A stretch of DNA of 45,648 nt, from positions 1 through 45,648 of the forward strand of contig NZ_JAEMNV010000015.1 in assembly GCF_016482825.1 (NCBI RefSeq), in the 5' to 3' direction. Shown piece by piece: positions 20,826 to 28,395 of this stretch. The stretch's first letter is position 1. Each line of letters starts with the position of its first letter. A program made the position numbers and the translations under genes. The DNA comes from Antrihabitans stalagmiti (GTDB lineage: Bacteria; Actinomycetota; Actinomycetes; Mycobacteriales; Mycobacteriaceae). The notes under the pieces were generated by a model, which saw only the letters and a program-made list of their open reading frames with translations, was not told the origin of the DNA and did no database searches.

Positions 20826-20899
20826 CGGGCTGTGGCGCAGTTTGGTAGCGCACTTGACTGGGGGTCAAGTGGTCGCAGGTTCAAATCCTGTCAGCCCGA
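20826..20899 (+). tRNA. tRNA-Pro (anticodon GGG)
   Basis: The 74-base cloverleaf is complete. The acceptor CGGGCTG (20826-20832) pairs with CAGCCCG (20892-20898), with discriminator A at 20899. The anticodon arm CTTGA/TCAAG holds the loop CTGGGGG, so the anticodon is GGG and reads CCC. The T loop is GTTCAAATC with stem GCAGG/CCTGT. CCA is not encoded. A -10-like TAACCT at 20793-20798 with TTGGCT 19 bp before it may be the promoter. Its 3' end is partly repeated at 26037-26067. Confidence 0.96.
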
Positions 20900-21094
20900 C
20901 AAGTAGTTAGGTCTCAGGCGGTTTCGGAGAATTCCGGAGCCGCTTTGTTCGTGCAAAGCGGGTCGAAAAGGCAAGCTGGCGAGAAGGCCCTGTCGTACAA
21001 CGACTCTGGTGATGCGTGTCCGCCCTCTGCGTATTCTCTGCGAACCCTCTATAGGCGCACTGCACTGTCGGTGCCCCGTGCGACTCTGCGCAGC

Positions 21095-21391
21095 ATGGCA
21101 ATTTGCAAGGCTTGCGATCTGGAAATGCTCGATTCGGTGGGATGCACGTGGCGGCCCAGTCGACTACGCAATGGGAGGACCAAGTGTCACGACTGTGGTG
21201 CGCCGCCGAAAGCACTTCACCACCCGGGCTGTGACGGTGAGCGGTGCCGATGTGGCCACCAAATGCTCATGTGCGGCAGTGGATGCGCATCCGACGAGTG
21301 CGAACGTGAAGATGGACACCACTACGTCGACGGGAGCTGCAGGTGGTGTAATCAACCGTTCGGACAGTTGCGTGTCGTAAGCGGCCGGTAA
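21095..21391 (+). CDS. Small Cys-rich, zinc-binding-like hypothetical protein
   Basis: This 98-residue protein has 14 cysteines, mostly in metal-ligand spacing: CKAC near the N-terminus, CHDC, HHPGCDGERCRCGHQ, MCGSGCASDEC and CRWC near the C-terminus, with His pairs between. It could fold as two or three small zinc knuckles. The HHPGCD-x-E-x-C-x-C pattern recurs in many small uncharacterised bacterial proteins. I chose the ATG at 21095 because the Cys-rich part begins there; the frame is open upstream to 20945. The ribosome site is weak. It is the first gene after tRNA-Pro, inside the bracketed segment. The function is unknown. Confidence 0.6.
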   Translation: MAICKACDLEMLDSVGCTWRPSRLRNGRTKCHDCGAPPKALHHPGCDGERCRCGHQMLMCGSGCASDECEREDGHHYVDGSCRWCNQPFGQLRVVSGR

Positions 21392-21452
21392 TCCCGTACC
21401 GCCGCGCTCGCCCCCCGGTAGTCATTGACCCATACGAGGTGACTCGAGACCG

Positions 21453-22112
21453 ATGCGCATAGCGGTGGTGGAGGACGACGACGGCGTCGGGGACGCGCTT
21501 GTGGATGCGCTGGCCGAGGTGGGGCATAAACCTGTCCGTATGCGCCGCGGCACCGATGTTCTGCTCGGGCACCACGAGATTGATGTCGTCCTGCTCGATC
21601 TCGGATTGCCGGACATGGACGGCCTCGAGGTGTTGCGCAAGCTACGGACCTTGAGTTCGGTTCCGGTGGTGGTGCTGACCGCCCGCGACGACGAGCGCTC
21701 GGTGGTCCGGGCACTACACGGCGGCGCGGACGACTACGTCGTCAAACCAGCTCGACTCGGGGAGTTGCACGCGCGACTCCAGGTCGCCGCCCGACGTCGC
21801 ACTACGACGATCGATTCCACCGCCGACAGACTTGTTCTCGGCGATATCGTCGTCGATCTCGTCGGCCGCAGCGTAGAGGTGAACGGGCGGGGTGCTGCGC
21901 TGACGACCAAGGAATTCGAACTGCTGGCTCATCTGGTAACCCGGCGTGGTGAAGCGGTCAGTCGGGAGCAGTTGATGGACGCAATCTGGGGTGACGCATA
22001 CGTCGCAATTTCGCGGACCCTGGACGTGCACATGACGGCGCTGCGCTCGAAACTCGATCGGCCGGGCACCATTGTGACCATCCGCGGCTTCGGCTACCGC
22101 TGGGTTACCTGA
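21453..22112 (+). CDS. OmpR-family response regulator
   Basis: This 219-residue two-domain regulator has a receiver domain with acidic pocket EDDD (7-10), phospho-acceptor D49 in VVLLDLGLPDMDG, Thr in VLTARDD, and Lys in DDYVVKPARLGEL. A DNA-binding winged helix follows from about 125: LTTKEFELLAHLVTRRGEAV, SREQLMDAIWG and the C-terminal IVTIRGFGYRW. GAGGTGA at 21437-21443 is the ribosome site. The kinase gene starts 1 bp after its stop, so the pair is co-translated. The likely targets are the downstream transporter and binding-protein genes. Confidence 0.95.
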   Translation: MRIAVVEDDDGVGDALVDALAEVGHKPVRMRRGTDVLLGHHEIDVVLLDLGLPDMDGLEVLRKLRTLSSVPVVVLTARDDERSVVRALHGGADDYVVKPARLGELHARLQVAARRRTTTIDSTADRLVLGDIVVDLVGRSVEVNGRGAALTTKEFELLAHLVTRRGEAVSREQLMDAIWGDAYVAISRTLDVHMTALRSKLDRPGTIVTIRGFGYRWVT

Positions 22113-22113
22113 C

Positions 22114-23514
22114 GTGCGACGCCGTGTGCTGGTGGTGCTCATGATCTACTCCACCATTGTCGTGCTTGCGCTGTCGGTGCCCTTGGCGGTTCTCGTCGGA
22201 CGGGAACGAGTGCAGCGTTTCAGCGAAAACCGTGCCGCTGCAGCAACGTTCTTCGCCGAGTTGAGTTCGCGTGAGGGCGAATCCGGCATACCTCGGATCC
22301 GAGAGTCCGTGCAGCGTTACAACAGCCTGTACGACGAAGGGATAGCGATCGTCGACCGAACGGGGGCTGTCCGGGCTTCGGCGGGCCTGGACGTCGAGCG
22401 AGCTGACGTGCGGCAGGCCATCGCAGGGGCTTTGCGTAACCAACGTGGTTCCGTCCCATCGGGTTTGACGCCGTGGTCGCAGCCCTCGGTATTGGTTGCA
22501 GCACCGGTCGGCGGTGGAACGCAAGTCGACGGCGCCGTGGTGATTGCCGCGTCGACCGGTCCTGCACGCAGGGACGTCGCGGTGGCCTGGATGGTCATTG
22601 CTGGCGGTGCCCTGCTGATTCTCGTCACCGTTGCGTTGATCGCCGCGGCGTTGTCGCGCTGGGTGGTTCGTCCGCTGACTGCACTGTCGTCGCGTGTCCA
22701 TACGTTCGGGGACAAATTCCACGACCAGGTGCCGATCGAGGAGTCTCGAAGTCCCGAGCCGCCCGCTTACGACGGGCCGCCCGAGGTTCGAGAACTGTCC
22801 GGCGCATTCGACGCCATGGCAAAAGACGTCGAGACGGCAACGACCGCGCAGCGACGGCTGGTGGCCGACACGGCCCACGCTCTCCGTAACCCGCTGGCTG
22901 CGTTGAGGATTCGGCTCGACATCCTAGGGATGCGGGTGCCGGAGTCGGCAGCTCCGGCGCATTCGAAGACGACTCTGGAGGTCGATCGGCTGACGACCAT
23001 CGTCGAAGACCTGCTAGTCCTGGCCGCTGCCGAGACACCTGCCCACACTCAGTCCGCCGGATGCGACGTGGGCGCTGCGGTAGCAGAGCGAGTCGAATTC
23101 TGGTCGAGTGCAATGACGGTGGCAGGCATAACCCCGAAGATCGTCGGGTCCGATGAAACCCACCTCGCTGCACTTCCGCACGACGACCTGACCCGAATTC
23201 TCGACGCGCTCCTGAGCAACGCGACCAAGTACGCCGGTGCCGGTGCCAACGTCGAGATCGGTCACCGAGCACTCGAACATCAGGTTGTGATCTTCGTGTC
23301 CGATACCGGATCCGGCGTACCCGCCGAGGAGCTGCCGAACATCATCGACCGGTTCTATCGGGGCTCGAGCGCCCAGGGCACAGGTACCGGTCTCGGTCTG
23401 TCCATCGTCCACGCGCTGACAGAGCGGGCAGGCGGAAGTCTCCAGGTCAGTGGGCTGCGACCATCAGGACTACGGATCGAACTCACGCTGCCGAGGGCCG
23501 ACGCGCTTTCCTAA
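22114..23514 (+). CDS. Membrane sensor histidine kinase
   Basis: This 466-residue kinase has membrane helices at about 5-28 and 157-183, an extracellular sensing loop of about 125 residues between them, a HAMP-like linker, and a dimerisation/phosphoacceptor helix with H255 in DTAHALRNPLAAL. The ATPase domain has the N box ALLSNATKYA, G1 VSDTGSGVPAEE, F box DRFYRG and G2 GTGLGLSIVHAL, so it should be active. GTG 22114 has no separate ribosome site and depends on the response regulator upstream. The outer loop is large enough to meet a ligand or a loaded binding protein such as the TAXI lipoprotein encoded downstream. Confidence 0.95.
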   Translation: MRRRVLVVLMIYSTIVVLALSVPLAVLVGRERVQRFSENRAAAATFFAELSSREGESGIPRIRESVQRYNSLYDEGIAIVDRTGAVRASAGLDVERADVRQAIAGALRNQRGSVPSGLTPWSQPSVLVAAPVGGGTQVDGAVVIAASTGPARRDVAVAWMVIAGGALLILVTVALIAAALSRWVVRPLTALSSRVHTFGDKFHDQVPIEESRSPEPPAYDGPPEVRELSGAFDAMAKDVETATTAQRRLVADTAHALRNPLAALRIRLDILGMRVPESAAPAHSKTTLEVDRLTTIVEDLLVLAAAETPAHTQSAGCDVGAAVAERVEFWSSAMTVAGITPKIVGSDETHLAALPHDDLTRILDALLSNATKYAGAGANVEIGHRALEHQVVIFVSDTGSGVPAEELPNIIDRFYRGSSAQGTGTGLGLSIVHALTERAGGSLQVSGLRPSGLRIELTLPRADALS

Positions 23515-23635
23515 GGGAGTGTTAGGAAATCCGGGACAGCTTGGTTCTGAGGTGTGCTTGCGGTCACAGTGGGAGGACTTCGGTTGCCGCACACGTTCCG
23601 GCAACCCGCATCAGCCCCCTGTGGAAGGACTCCCC

Positions 23636-25000
23636 ATGGCCAACGAGGCCACCTCGACAGCCGAATCGCCGCGATCCACGCAGACTGTCTCCTCGCCCGC
23701 TGCGACTCGTCGCGCAGTTCTCAACACGCTGCGAGGGTCGTCGGGCAACCTTGTCGAGTGGTATGACGTCTACGTCTACACCGTCTTCGCAACGTACTTC
23801 GAGAACCAGTTCTTCGACTCGGCGGAGAAGAATTCGACGGTCTACGTCTACGCCATCTTCGCCGTCACCTTCCTGATGCGGCCGGTCGGATCGTGGTTCT
23901 TCGGCCGCTACGCCGATCGCAACGGGCGCCGTGCAGCGCTGACCTTCAGTGTCTCCCTGATGGCCGCGTGTTCACTGGTCATCGCCTTGACTCCAGGACG
24001 GGAGAGCATCGGCGTATGGGCGGCGGTGATCCTCGTCCTGAGTCGTCTGGTCCAGGGCTTCGCGACCGGTGGTGAATACGGCGCATCGGCGACCTACATG
24101 TCCGAGGCCGCCACCCGCGAGCGTCGTGGCTTCTTCTCGTCGTTCCAGTACGTCACTCTGATCGGCGGGCATGTTCTCGCACAGGTGACCCTGCTGCTGA
24201 TGCAGGTATTCCTCGACCGTGGGCAGATCGAGGAATTCGGTTGGCGCATAGCCTTCTTCATCGGTGGCGTCGCGGCGGTAGTGGTGTTCTGGCTACGCCG
24301 GAGCATGGACGAATCGCTGACGAAGGATCAACTCGACGCCGTGCGCAGCGGAGCCGACCAAGCCTCCGGTTCGATGAAAGAACTCATCGGCAACCATTGG
24401 CGAGCGCTGCTGATCTGCTTCATGGTGACTGCCGGTGGCACCATCGCGTTCTACACCTACAGTGTCAACGCGCCCTCGATGATCAGGACCGCGTACGAGG
24501 ACCGGGGAATGACCGGCACCTGGATCAACCTCTTCGGTCTGATCTTCCTCATGTTGCTGCAGCCCATCGGAGGACTGATCAGCGACAAGGTGGGTCGCAA
24601 GCCGCTCCTTCTCTTCTTCGGAATCGGCGGCGTGCTCTACACGTACGTGCTCATCACCTACCTCCCGACGGCGACCTCGGTGGTCCAGTCCCTCGCGCTG
24701 GTATGCGTCGGCTACGTGATCCTGACCGGTTACACCTCGATCAATGCGATCGTGAAGGCCGAGTTGTTCCCCTCGCACGTCCGTGCGCTCGGTGTCGGTC
24801 TCGGCTATGCGCTCGCTAACTCTGCGTTCGGTGGTACAGCGCCGCTGATCTACCAGGCGGCGAAGAACGGTGGCCATGTTTCGTGGTTCATCTTCTACGT
24901 GACGGTCGTGATCGGGATATCTCTGATGGTCTATATCTTCGTTCTACGCAACAAGGCAGAGACCGTCCTAGACCGCGAGCAGGGCCGAGCGTTTCAGTAA
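23636..25000 (+). CDS. MHS-family (metabolite:H+ symporter) MFS transporter
   Basis: The 454 residues form about 12 membrane helices. The hallmark GNLVEWYDVYVYTVF occurs in the first helix, as in KgtP, ShiA and citrate or proline/betaine symporters. The loop 2-3 motif is GRYADRNGRRAAL, and RLVQGFATGGEYGAS in helix 4 is likewise an MHS signature. The substrate is likely an organic acid or similar small anion, not further defined. I chose ATG 23636 (GGAAGGA at 23623-23629) over the longer open frame, since hydrophobic homology begins 35 residues later. It lies 121 bp after the kinase and is probably its target. The binding-protein gene begins 24 bp downstream. Confidence 0.92.
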   Translation: MANEATSTAESPRSTQTVSSPAATRRAVLNTLRGSSGNLVEWYDVYVYTVFATYFENQFFDSAEKNSTVYVYAIFAVTFLMRPVGSWFFGRYADRNGRRAALTFSVSLMAACSLVIALTPGRESIGVWAAVILVLSRLVQGFATGGEYGASATYMSEAATRERRGFFSSFQYVTLIGGHVLAQVTLLLMQVFLDRGQIEEFGWRIAFFIGGVAAVVVFWLRRSMDESLTKDQLDAVRSGADQASGSMKELIGNHWRALLICFMVTAGGTIAFYTYSVNAPSMIRTAYEDRGMTGTWINLFGLIFLMLLQPIGGLISDKVGRKPLLLFFGIGGVLYTYVLITYLPTATSVVQSLALVCVGYVILTGYTSINAIVKAELFPSHVRALGVGLGYALANSAFGGTAPLIYQAAKNGGHVSWFIFYVTVVIGISLMVYIFVLRNKAETVLDREQGRAFQ

Positions 25001-25024
25001 GACTCCAGGCTTACAGTTACTGAC

Positions 25025-25963
25025 ATGACCAAGCCCGCAGCATTGCTCTCCAGGAGAGCGACGCTGCGGGCTTGTTTGTTGACACTCGGGGTCACTGCGG
25101 TGGGTTCCTGTGCCCGGGATCCGGCACCGCAACTGCGTTTCGCAGCAGGCGAGGTAGGCGGCTTCTTTTGGGAGTTTGCTGGCCTACTCGCCGGCGCCGC
25201 CGCGAAAACCGATGCAGCGGATATTATTCCGCTCACGACCGCTGGTTCTATCGACAATCTCCAAGCATTGGATTCCGGGCGAGCTGATCTGGCGATGACG
25301 CTCATCGATGCCGCATACAGCCACCGGAGTCCGAATCTGGCGGCGGTCGGGTGCGTGTACGAGAATTACTTCCAGGTCGCCGTGCGTGCGGACTCGGCCA
25401 TCGAGTCAGTCGCGGATCTGCGTGGCGTGCGCGTCAGTATCGGTGCGCCTGGGTCCGGTGCGACCGTGGTGTCGCAACGAATCTTCGACGCAGCCGGTTT
25501 GGGGGATCCCGGTGCCGTGCAGCAGGTGCAGTTGTCGATGCGCTCGGCGGCAGAAGCCCTGTCCAACAACGAGGTCGACGCCGTGATGTGGGCGGGCGGG
25601 CTACCGACCCCGGCGTTCGCCGATGCTCGTACCGCCATCCGCTTGCTCGATCTGGGCGCCGTCGTGGCGAACCTGCGGAGTTCGTTCGGCACCGCCTACG
25701 AGTCGGTGCCGATTCCTGCGGACGTGTACGGCAAACACTCGAAGGTGACAACAGTAGGAATTCCGAACCTGATGTTGGCACACCCCGCGGTGCCGGACAG
25801 CGTTGTCGGGGCACTGGTAGGCCTGCTTCTCGACCAGTCTTCTGCTCTCGTTCCCGGGCAGGCGATCGGGAGCCAATTTCTCGACGCCCGATCACTCGTC
25901 ATGACCGGCAGTGTCCCCCTGCACCCGGGGGCGGAACGGGAATACCGCAGACGCCACGGCTGA
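25025..25963 (+). CDS. TAXI-type solute-binding lipoprotein without TRAP permease
   Basis: This 312-residue protein belongs to the TAXI group of TRAP binding proteins: RFAAGEVGGFFWEFAGLLA, TAGSIDNLQALDSGRADLAM, and later GSGATVVSQRIFDAAGL and VDAVMWAGGLPTPAF. The signal peptide has twin arginines (SRRATLR, R10-R11) and a lipobox VGSC with C29, so a Tat-type lipoprotein is likely. No TRAP membrane subunit is near. With a sensor kinase and a secondary transporter beside it, it may deliver a ligand signal to the kinase rather than feed a TRAP channel; this is an inference. A terminator-like hairpin covers codons 3-17. TTG at 25043 is a possible later start. Confidence 0.88.
   Translation: MTKPAALLSRRATLRACLLTLGVTAVGSCARDPAPQLRFAAGEVGGFFWEFAGLLAGAAAKTDAADIIPLTTAGSIDNLQALDSGRADLAMTLIDAAYSHRSPNLAAVGCVYENYFQVAVRADSAIESVADLRGVRVSIGAPGSGATVVSQRIFDAAGLGDPGAVQQVQLSMRSAAEALSNNEVDAVMWAGGLPTPAFADARTAIRLLDLGAVVANLRSSFGTAYESVPIPADVYGKHSKVTTVGIPNLMLAHPAVPDSVVGALVGLLLDQSSALVPGQAIGSQFLDARSLVMTGSVPLHPGAEREYRRRHG
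25031..25078 (+). terminator. Terminator-like hairpin inside the TAXI gene start
   Basis: Bases 25031-25041 (AAGCCCGCAGC) pair perfectly with 25063-25073. Inside, 25045-25050 (GCTCTC) pairs with 25054-25059 around a CAG triloop, with a 3/3 internal loop between stems. GTTTGTT follows. This is the shape of an intrinsic terminator, placed 30 bp after the transporter stop but within codons 3-17 of the lipoprotein gene. It may end or attenuate the transporter transcript. Confidence 0.6.
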
Positions 25964-26036
25964 TCCGACATGCTGTAACCGACCGCACGGCTGCGCGGGT
26001 TTTCGCAGGTCACAGTAGTCCACTGCGTACCAGAAC

Positions 26037-26067
26037 TCGCAGGTTCGAACGCTGTCAGCGCGACAAG
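26037..26067 (+). repeat. Partial copy of the tRNA-Pro 3' end, candidate att remnant
   Basis: These 31 bases match 20873-20903 (T arm, acceptor 3' strand and four flanking bases of tRNA-Pro) at 27 positions; the mismatches fall opposite 20883, 20886, 20887 and 20896. No matching 5' half of a tRNA precedes it, so it is not a second tRNA gene. A 3'-end fragment in direct orientation is what tRNA-targeting integration leaves. It lies in the 151-bp gap between the TAXI gene and the SGNH hydrolase, which otherwise holds only a 5-bp hairpin (26072-26086). Confidence 0.7.
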
Positions 26068-26114
26068 GCTTCGGTGGTTTTCACCGTCCCATTACGCCGT
26101 ACTGCAACGATGTG

Positions 26115-27257
26115 CTAATTCACGATGGCGCCTGCAACGGCTGCGAAACGTGTCCCGACTCGACGGTGCGTTTCGGGACCCGGGTGAAGTCCGTCGGGCA
26201 GTGGAAATTCCGCGAAGTCGGCCTCTCCGTACAGGTTCAGCCCATCGAGATAGTGGATGTTCGGGTCATCGGCGGCACGCTCGCGAACTATCAGTGCCAA
26301 TGCGTCGCGTATGACAGTCAGAGTCAATTTTCCGGGCTCCGGTTCTCCAGTCGCGATGAAGCGGACATCGCCGGCAGCGAACGCGCCCGGATCGAAAGCG
26401 CCTGGCCCCGGCGTGTTTTCGTGAATCGCGCAGTAGAGTGGCGATACGACTATGACAGGCGTGGTTGGGTGTCCGTCTCGGATCGTGTCGAGAAAACCGT
26501 GTACAGCGGGGCCGAAGGCGCGCAGCCGCATCGCATCGGTGTTGACGATGTTGATGCCGATCTCGAGGCTGATCAGATCTGCCGCCGTATCGCGTATGAC
26601 CCGGGCGACGAAAGGGTCCAACAAAGCGCTTCCGGCGAACCCGAGGTTGACCAATTCGAACCCGATGCCCGACGCCGCAAGCGCCGGGAACGACGAGCTG
26701 GGACCCGAACCGTTGGACCCCTGACTTATCGAGCTTCCATAGTGCACCCAGGAGGGCGAAGTGAGGGACTCGGGTTCGATCGCAGCATCGGTCCGCAGCT
26801 GCAACAACTCGACGTTCTCGTTGTGCGGCAACCAAATTCGGACACTCTTCGCCACACCGGCCGAACCGACGGCAAAACTCAGTGTGCTGTGCGTGCCGGC
26901 CCGAATCTCTTCGGCTCCGGTCGCCACGTCGACCATGATCGTATTGCCACCGACAGCGACGGCCTGTTCCACGAACTCACCGTCCACACACAGGTCGTAT
27001 GCCCCGTCCGGCCGGGGCGGTAGGCCGCGATAGACACGTTTGGTCGGAAGTACGTCGAGTTCGATATGGGCGGCTGTCGTGCGGAACGCCAACCGAACGC
27101 CCGAGGGGTGCGCCTCCGCCGTAGCGAACTGTTTGTCGGGAAGTCGAGCGCGTGCCCAGGAGGGGAGGCGGTGCGGCACCAGACCACGAGCGGTGCGCTC
27201 GAAGTCGAGAGCTCCACGAACGAGATTCGGTGTGATCGGTGTGAGTGTCTCGCTCAT
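26115..27257 (-). CDS. SGNH/GDSL-type hydrolase with N-terminal beta domain
   Basis: The 380 residues combine an N-terminal beta-sandwich-like part (1-185; strands such as VRLAFRTTAAHIELDVL) with a C-terminal SGNH esterase domain. Block I is WVHYGSSISQGSNG with the nucleophile Ser. Block II is LGFAGSALLD with Gly. Block III ISLEIGINIVN carries Asn, and block V DGLHPGPETH carries the catalytic Asp and His. This layout is that of carbohydrate- or acetyl-esterase-like SGNH proteins. No signal peptide is seen, so it is probably cytoplasmic. The substrate is unknown; a lactone or ester released by the Baeyer-Villiger operon 8 kb away is conceivable but unsupported. The stop is TAG. Confidence 0.85.
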   Translation of the reverse strand: MSETLTPITPNLVRGALDFERTARGLVPHRLPSWARARLPDKQFATAEAHPSGVRLAFRTTAAHIELDVLPTKRVYRGLPPRPDGAYDLCVDGEFVEQAVAVGGNTIMVDVATGAEEIRAGTHSTLSFAVGSAGVAKSVRIWLPHNENVELLQLRTDAAIEPESLTSPSWVHYGSSISQGSNGSGPSSSFPALAASGIGFELVNLGFAGSALLDPFVARVIRDTAADLISLEIGINIVNTDAMRLRAFGPAVHGFLDTIRDGHPTTPVIVVSPLYCAIHENTPGPGAFDPGAFAAGDVRFIATGEPEPGKLTLTVIRDALALIVRERAADDPNIHYLDGLNLYGEADFAEFPLPDGLHPGPETHRRVGTRFAAVAGAIVN

Positions 27258-27344
27258 ATTCGAACCCTACGTCGTTCGGCAGTTCGTCAGACGTGCAGTG
27301 ACATTCGTCGGATTTGCCGCGATACGACCGACTGACCACAGCGG

Positions 27345-27660
27345 TCAATGAAACAACTTAGGTTCGTGGGGTACCCCTTCTCGACTTTGCGCTGCGTCAT
27401 GTTCGGCGACCCGGCAAGCAGCGCCAGCCGGTCGAGGGCGTCCATGAGTTCGAGGACGGCAGGTTCAGCACACACTCGCGTTCGCACAGCAGGTTGCGTG
27501 TGGTTTGCGATCCGCTGTCATGCCGAGCATGCACTGATCACCGAGCCGCCATGCCGACGACATCGGCGCGAGGTGCGCCGTTCCGTCTGGACTGCGTGTC
27601 CTGATCAGCACGACCGGCCTGCCGAAGTATGTTTCGATCGGCCTGGCCCGGCGAGGGCAA
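27345..27660 (-). pseudogene. Frameshifted relic of a flavin reductase/DIM6-NTAB family gene
   Basis: Translating the minus strand in successive frames gives IETYFGRPVVLIRTRSPDGT and AHLAPMSSAWRLGDQCMLGM in one frame, then ELMDALDRLALLAGSPN in another (about 27455-27405), then a return to the first frame at HEPKLF. Joined, these follow the FMN-binding split-barrel flavin reductase family (YFGTPVVL...NLAPMSSAWWLG...DAVDRLALTTG...GYRHEPDKF). At least two frameshifts and the absence of the C-terminal half show it is dead. The family recognition is from memory and the limits are approximate. The 800-bp span 27258-28065 otherwise holds only a second relic and the metal-operon promoter. Confidence 0.65.
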
Positions 27661-27818
27661 TGCTGACGGAAACGGACGCGAGGCTGTCATAACCGTGGTC
27701 GTGCGTACGTTGGCCCACGCCCGCGCGCTGTGCGGATGAACCATTGACGCCTCGTGCTGAGCCGGCCTAGCGCGAGGCCTCAGCCTCTGCGCGTGGTCAG
27801 TGTTGGGTGAACGATCGG

Positions 27819-27934
27819 ATGTTGCCGCTACGCCCTTCGTGTCCATCAGGTGGGCAAAGTGGCCGTGTCCTGGCAACACGGCCTCGGTGGAATCGGGGAG
27901 GGTCGACTTCAAGAACGCCGATGCGCCGACCAAC
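27819..27934 (-). pseudogene. Relic of an alpha/beta-hydrolase C-terminus
   Basis: The minus strand reads SAFLKSTLPDSTEAVLPGHG then HFAHLMDTKGVAA. This resembles the last 35 residues of an alpha/beta hydrolase, where GHGHFAHL would hold the catalytic His. The reading frame is open much further in both directions, but the flanking sequence has no hydrolase character, so only a fragment survives. It lies just upstream of the flavin reductase relic in the same direction. Confidence 0.4.
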
Positions 27935-28039
27935 TGATTCGGACTCGCGTCCGTGGCTCGATCGGCGTGACGGTGGATGGTGCGCCTGCGCGTCCCCCGC
28001 GATGGTTGTGACAGACCAGTCGATTCAGCATTCCCTGAA

Positions 28040-28060
28040 TACAGAAGTGCCTGTACTATT
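28040..28060 (+). promoter_or_regulatory. Operator and -10 box of the metal-sensor operon
   Basis: TACAG-AAGTGC-CTGTA (28040-28055) is a perfect 5-bp inverted repeat with a 6-base spacer. It overlaps TACTAT (28054-28059), a good -10 that stands six bases before the ATG at 28066. There is no ribosome site, so the transcript is probably leaderless. A repressor on the palindrome would cover the -10, as expected for ArsR/SmtB-family autoregulation. Confidence 0.65.
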
Positions 28061-28065
28061 AGGCC

Positions 28066-28395
28066 ATGTCGACAGTGGTGCACAGTGACGCATTGAGCCG
28101 CTTCGGTTATGCACTCTCGGACCGGACCCGCACTCAGATCCTGCTCCGCCTTCGCGAAGGTGCGAGCTATCCATCGGAGCTTGCCGACACGATCGGAGTG
28201 ACACGCCAGATCCTCTCGAATCATCTTGCCTGTCTGCGCGGTTGCGGCCTTGTTGTCGCCGTCCCCGAAGGGCGTCGTGCCCGCTACGAACTGGCTGATC
28301 CCCGCATCGGGCAGGCGCTCGACGACTTGGTAGGCCTGGTTCTCGCGGTCGACCCTGCATGCTGCCCAAATTCCGAGGCCGAAGGCTGCTGCTGA
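28066..28395 (+). CDS. ArsR/SmtB-family metal-sensing repressor, CmtR-like
   Basis: This 109-residue winged-helix repressor closely resembles mycobacterial CmtR, a Cd/Pb sensor. The recognition region is YPSELADTIGVTRQILSNHL, followed by CLRGCGLV, where C56 and C60 match CmtR's two helix-located metal ligands. The C-terminus has two CC pairs (DPACCPN and EGCC) that may add ligands in place of CmtR's C102. Metal binding would release the operator just upstream. It is probably leaderless. Its stop shares one base with the transporter start (TGATG), so expression is coupled. Which metal it senses is an inference from the family. Confidence 0.9.
   Translation: MSTVVHSDALSRFGYALSDRTRTQILLRLREGASYPSELADTIGVTRQILSNHLACLRGCGLVVAVPEGRRARYELADPRIGQALDDLVGLVLAVDPACCPNSEAEGCC

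Noticed and set aside
25994-26063. A second complete tRNA gene
   Set aside because: Only the T arm and 3' acceptor strand match; no acceptor 5' strand, D arm or anticodon stem can be formed.
27348-27692. Plus-strand open frame of 114 residues
   Set aside because: It is opposite the flavin-reductase relic and reads like its complement; no ribosome site or domain is seen.
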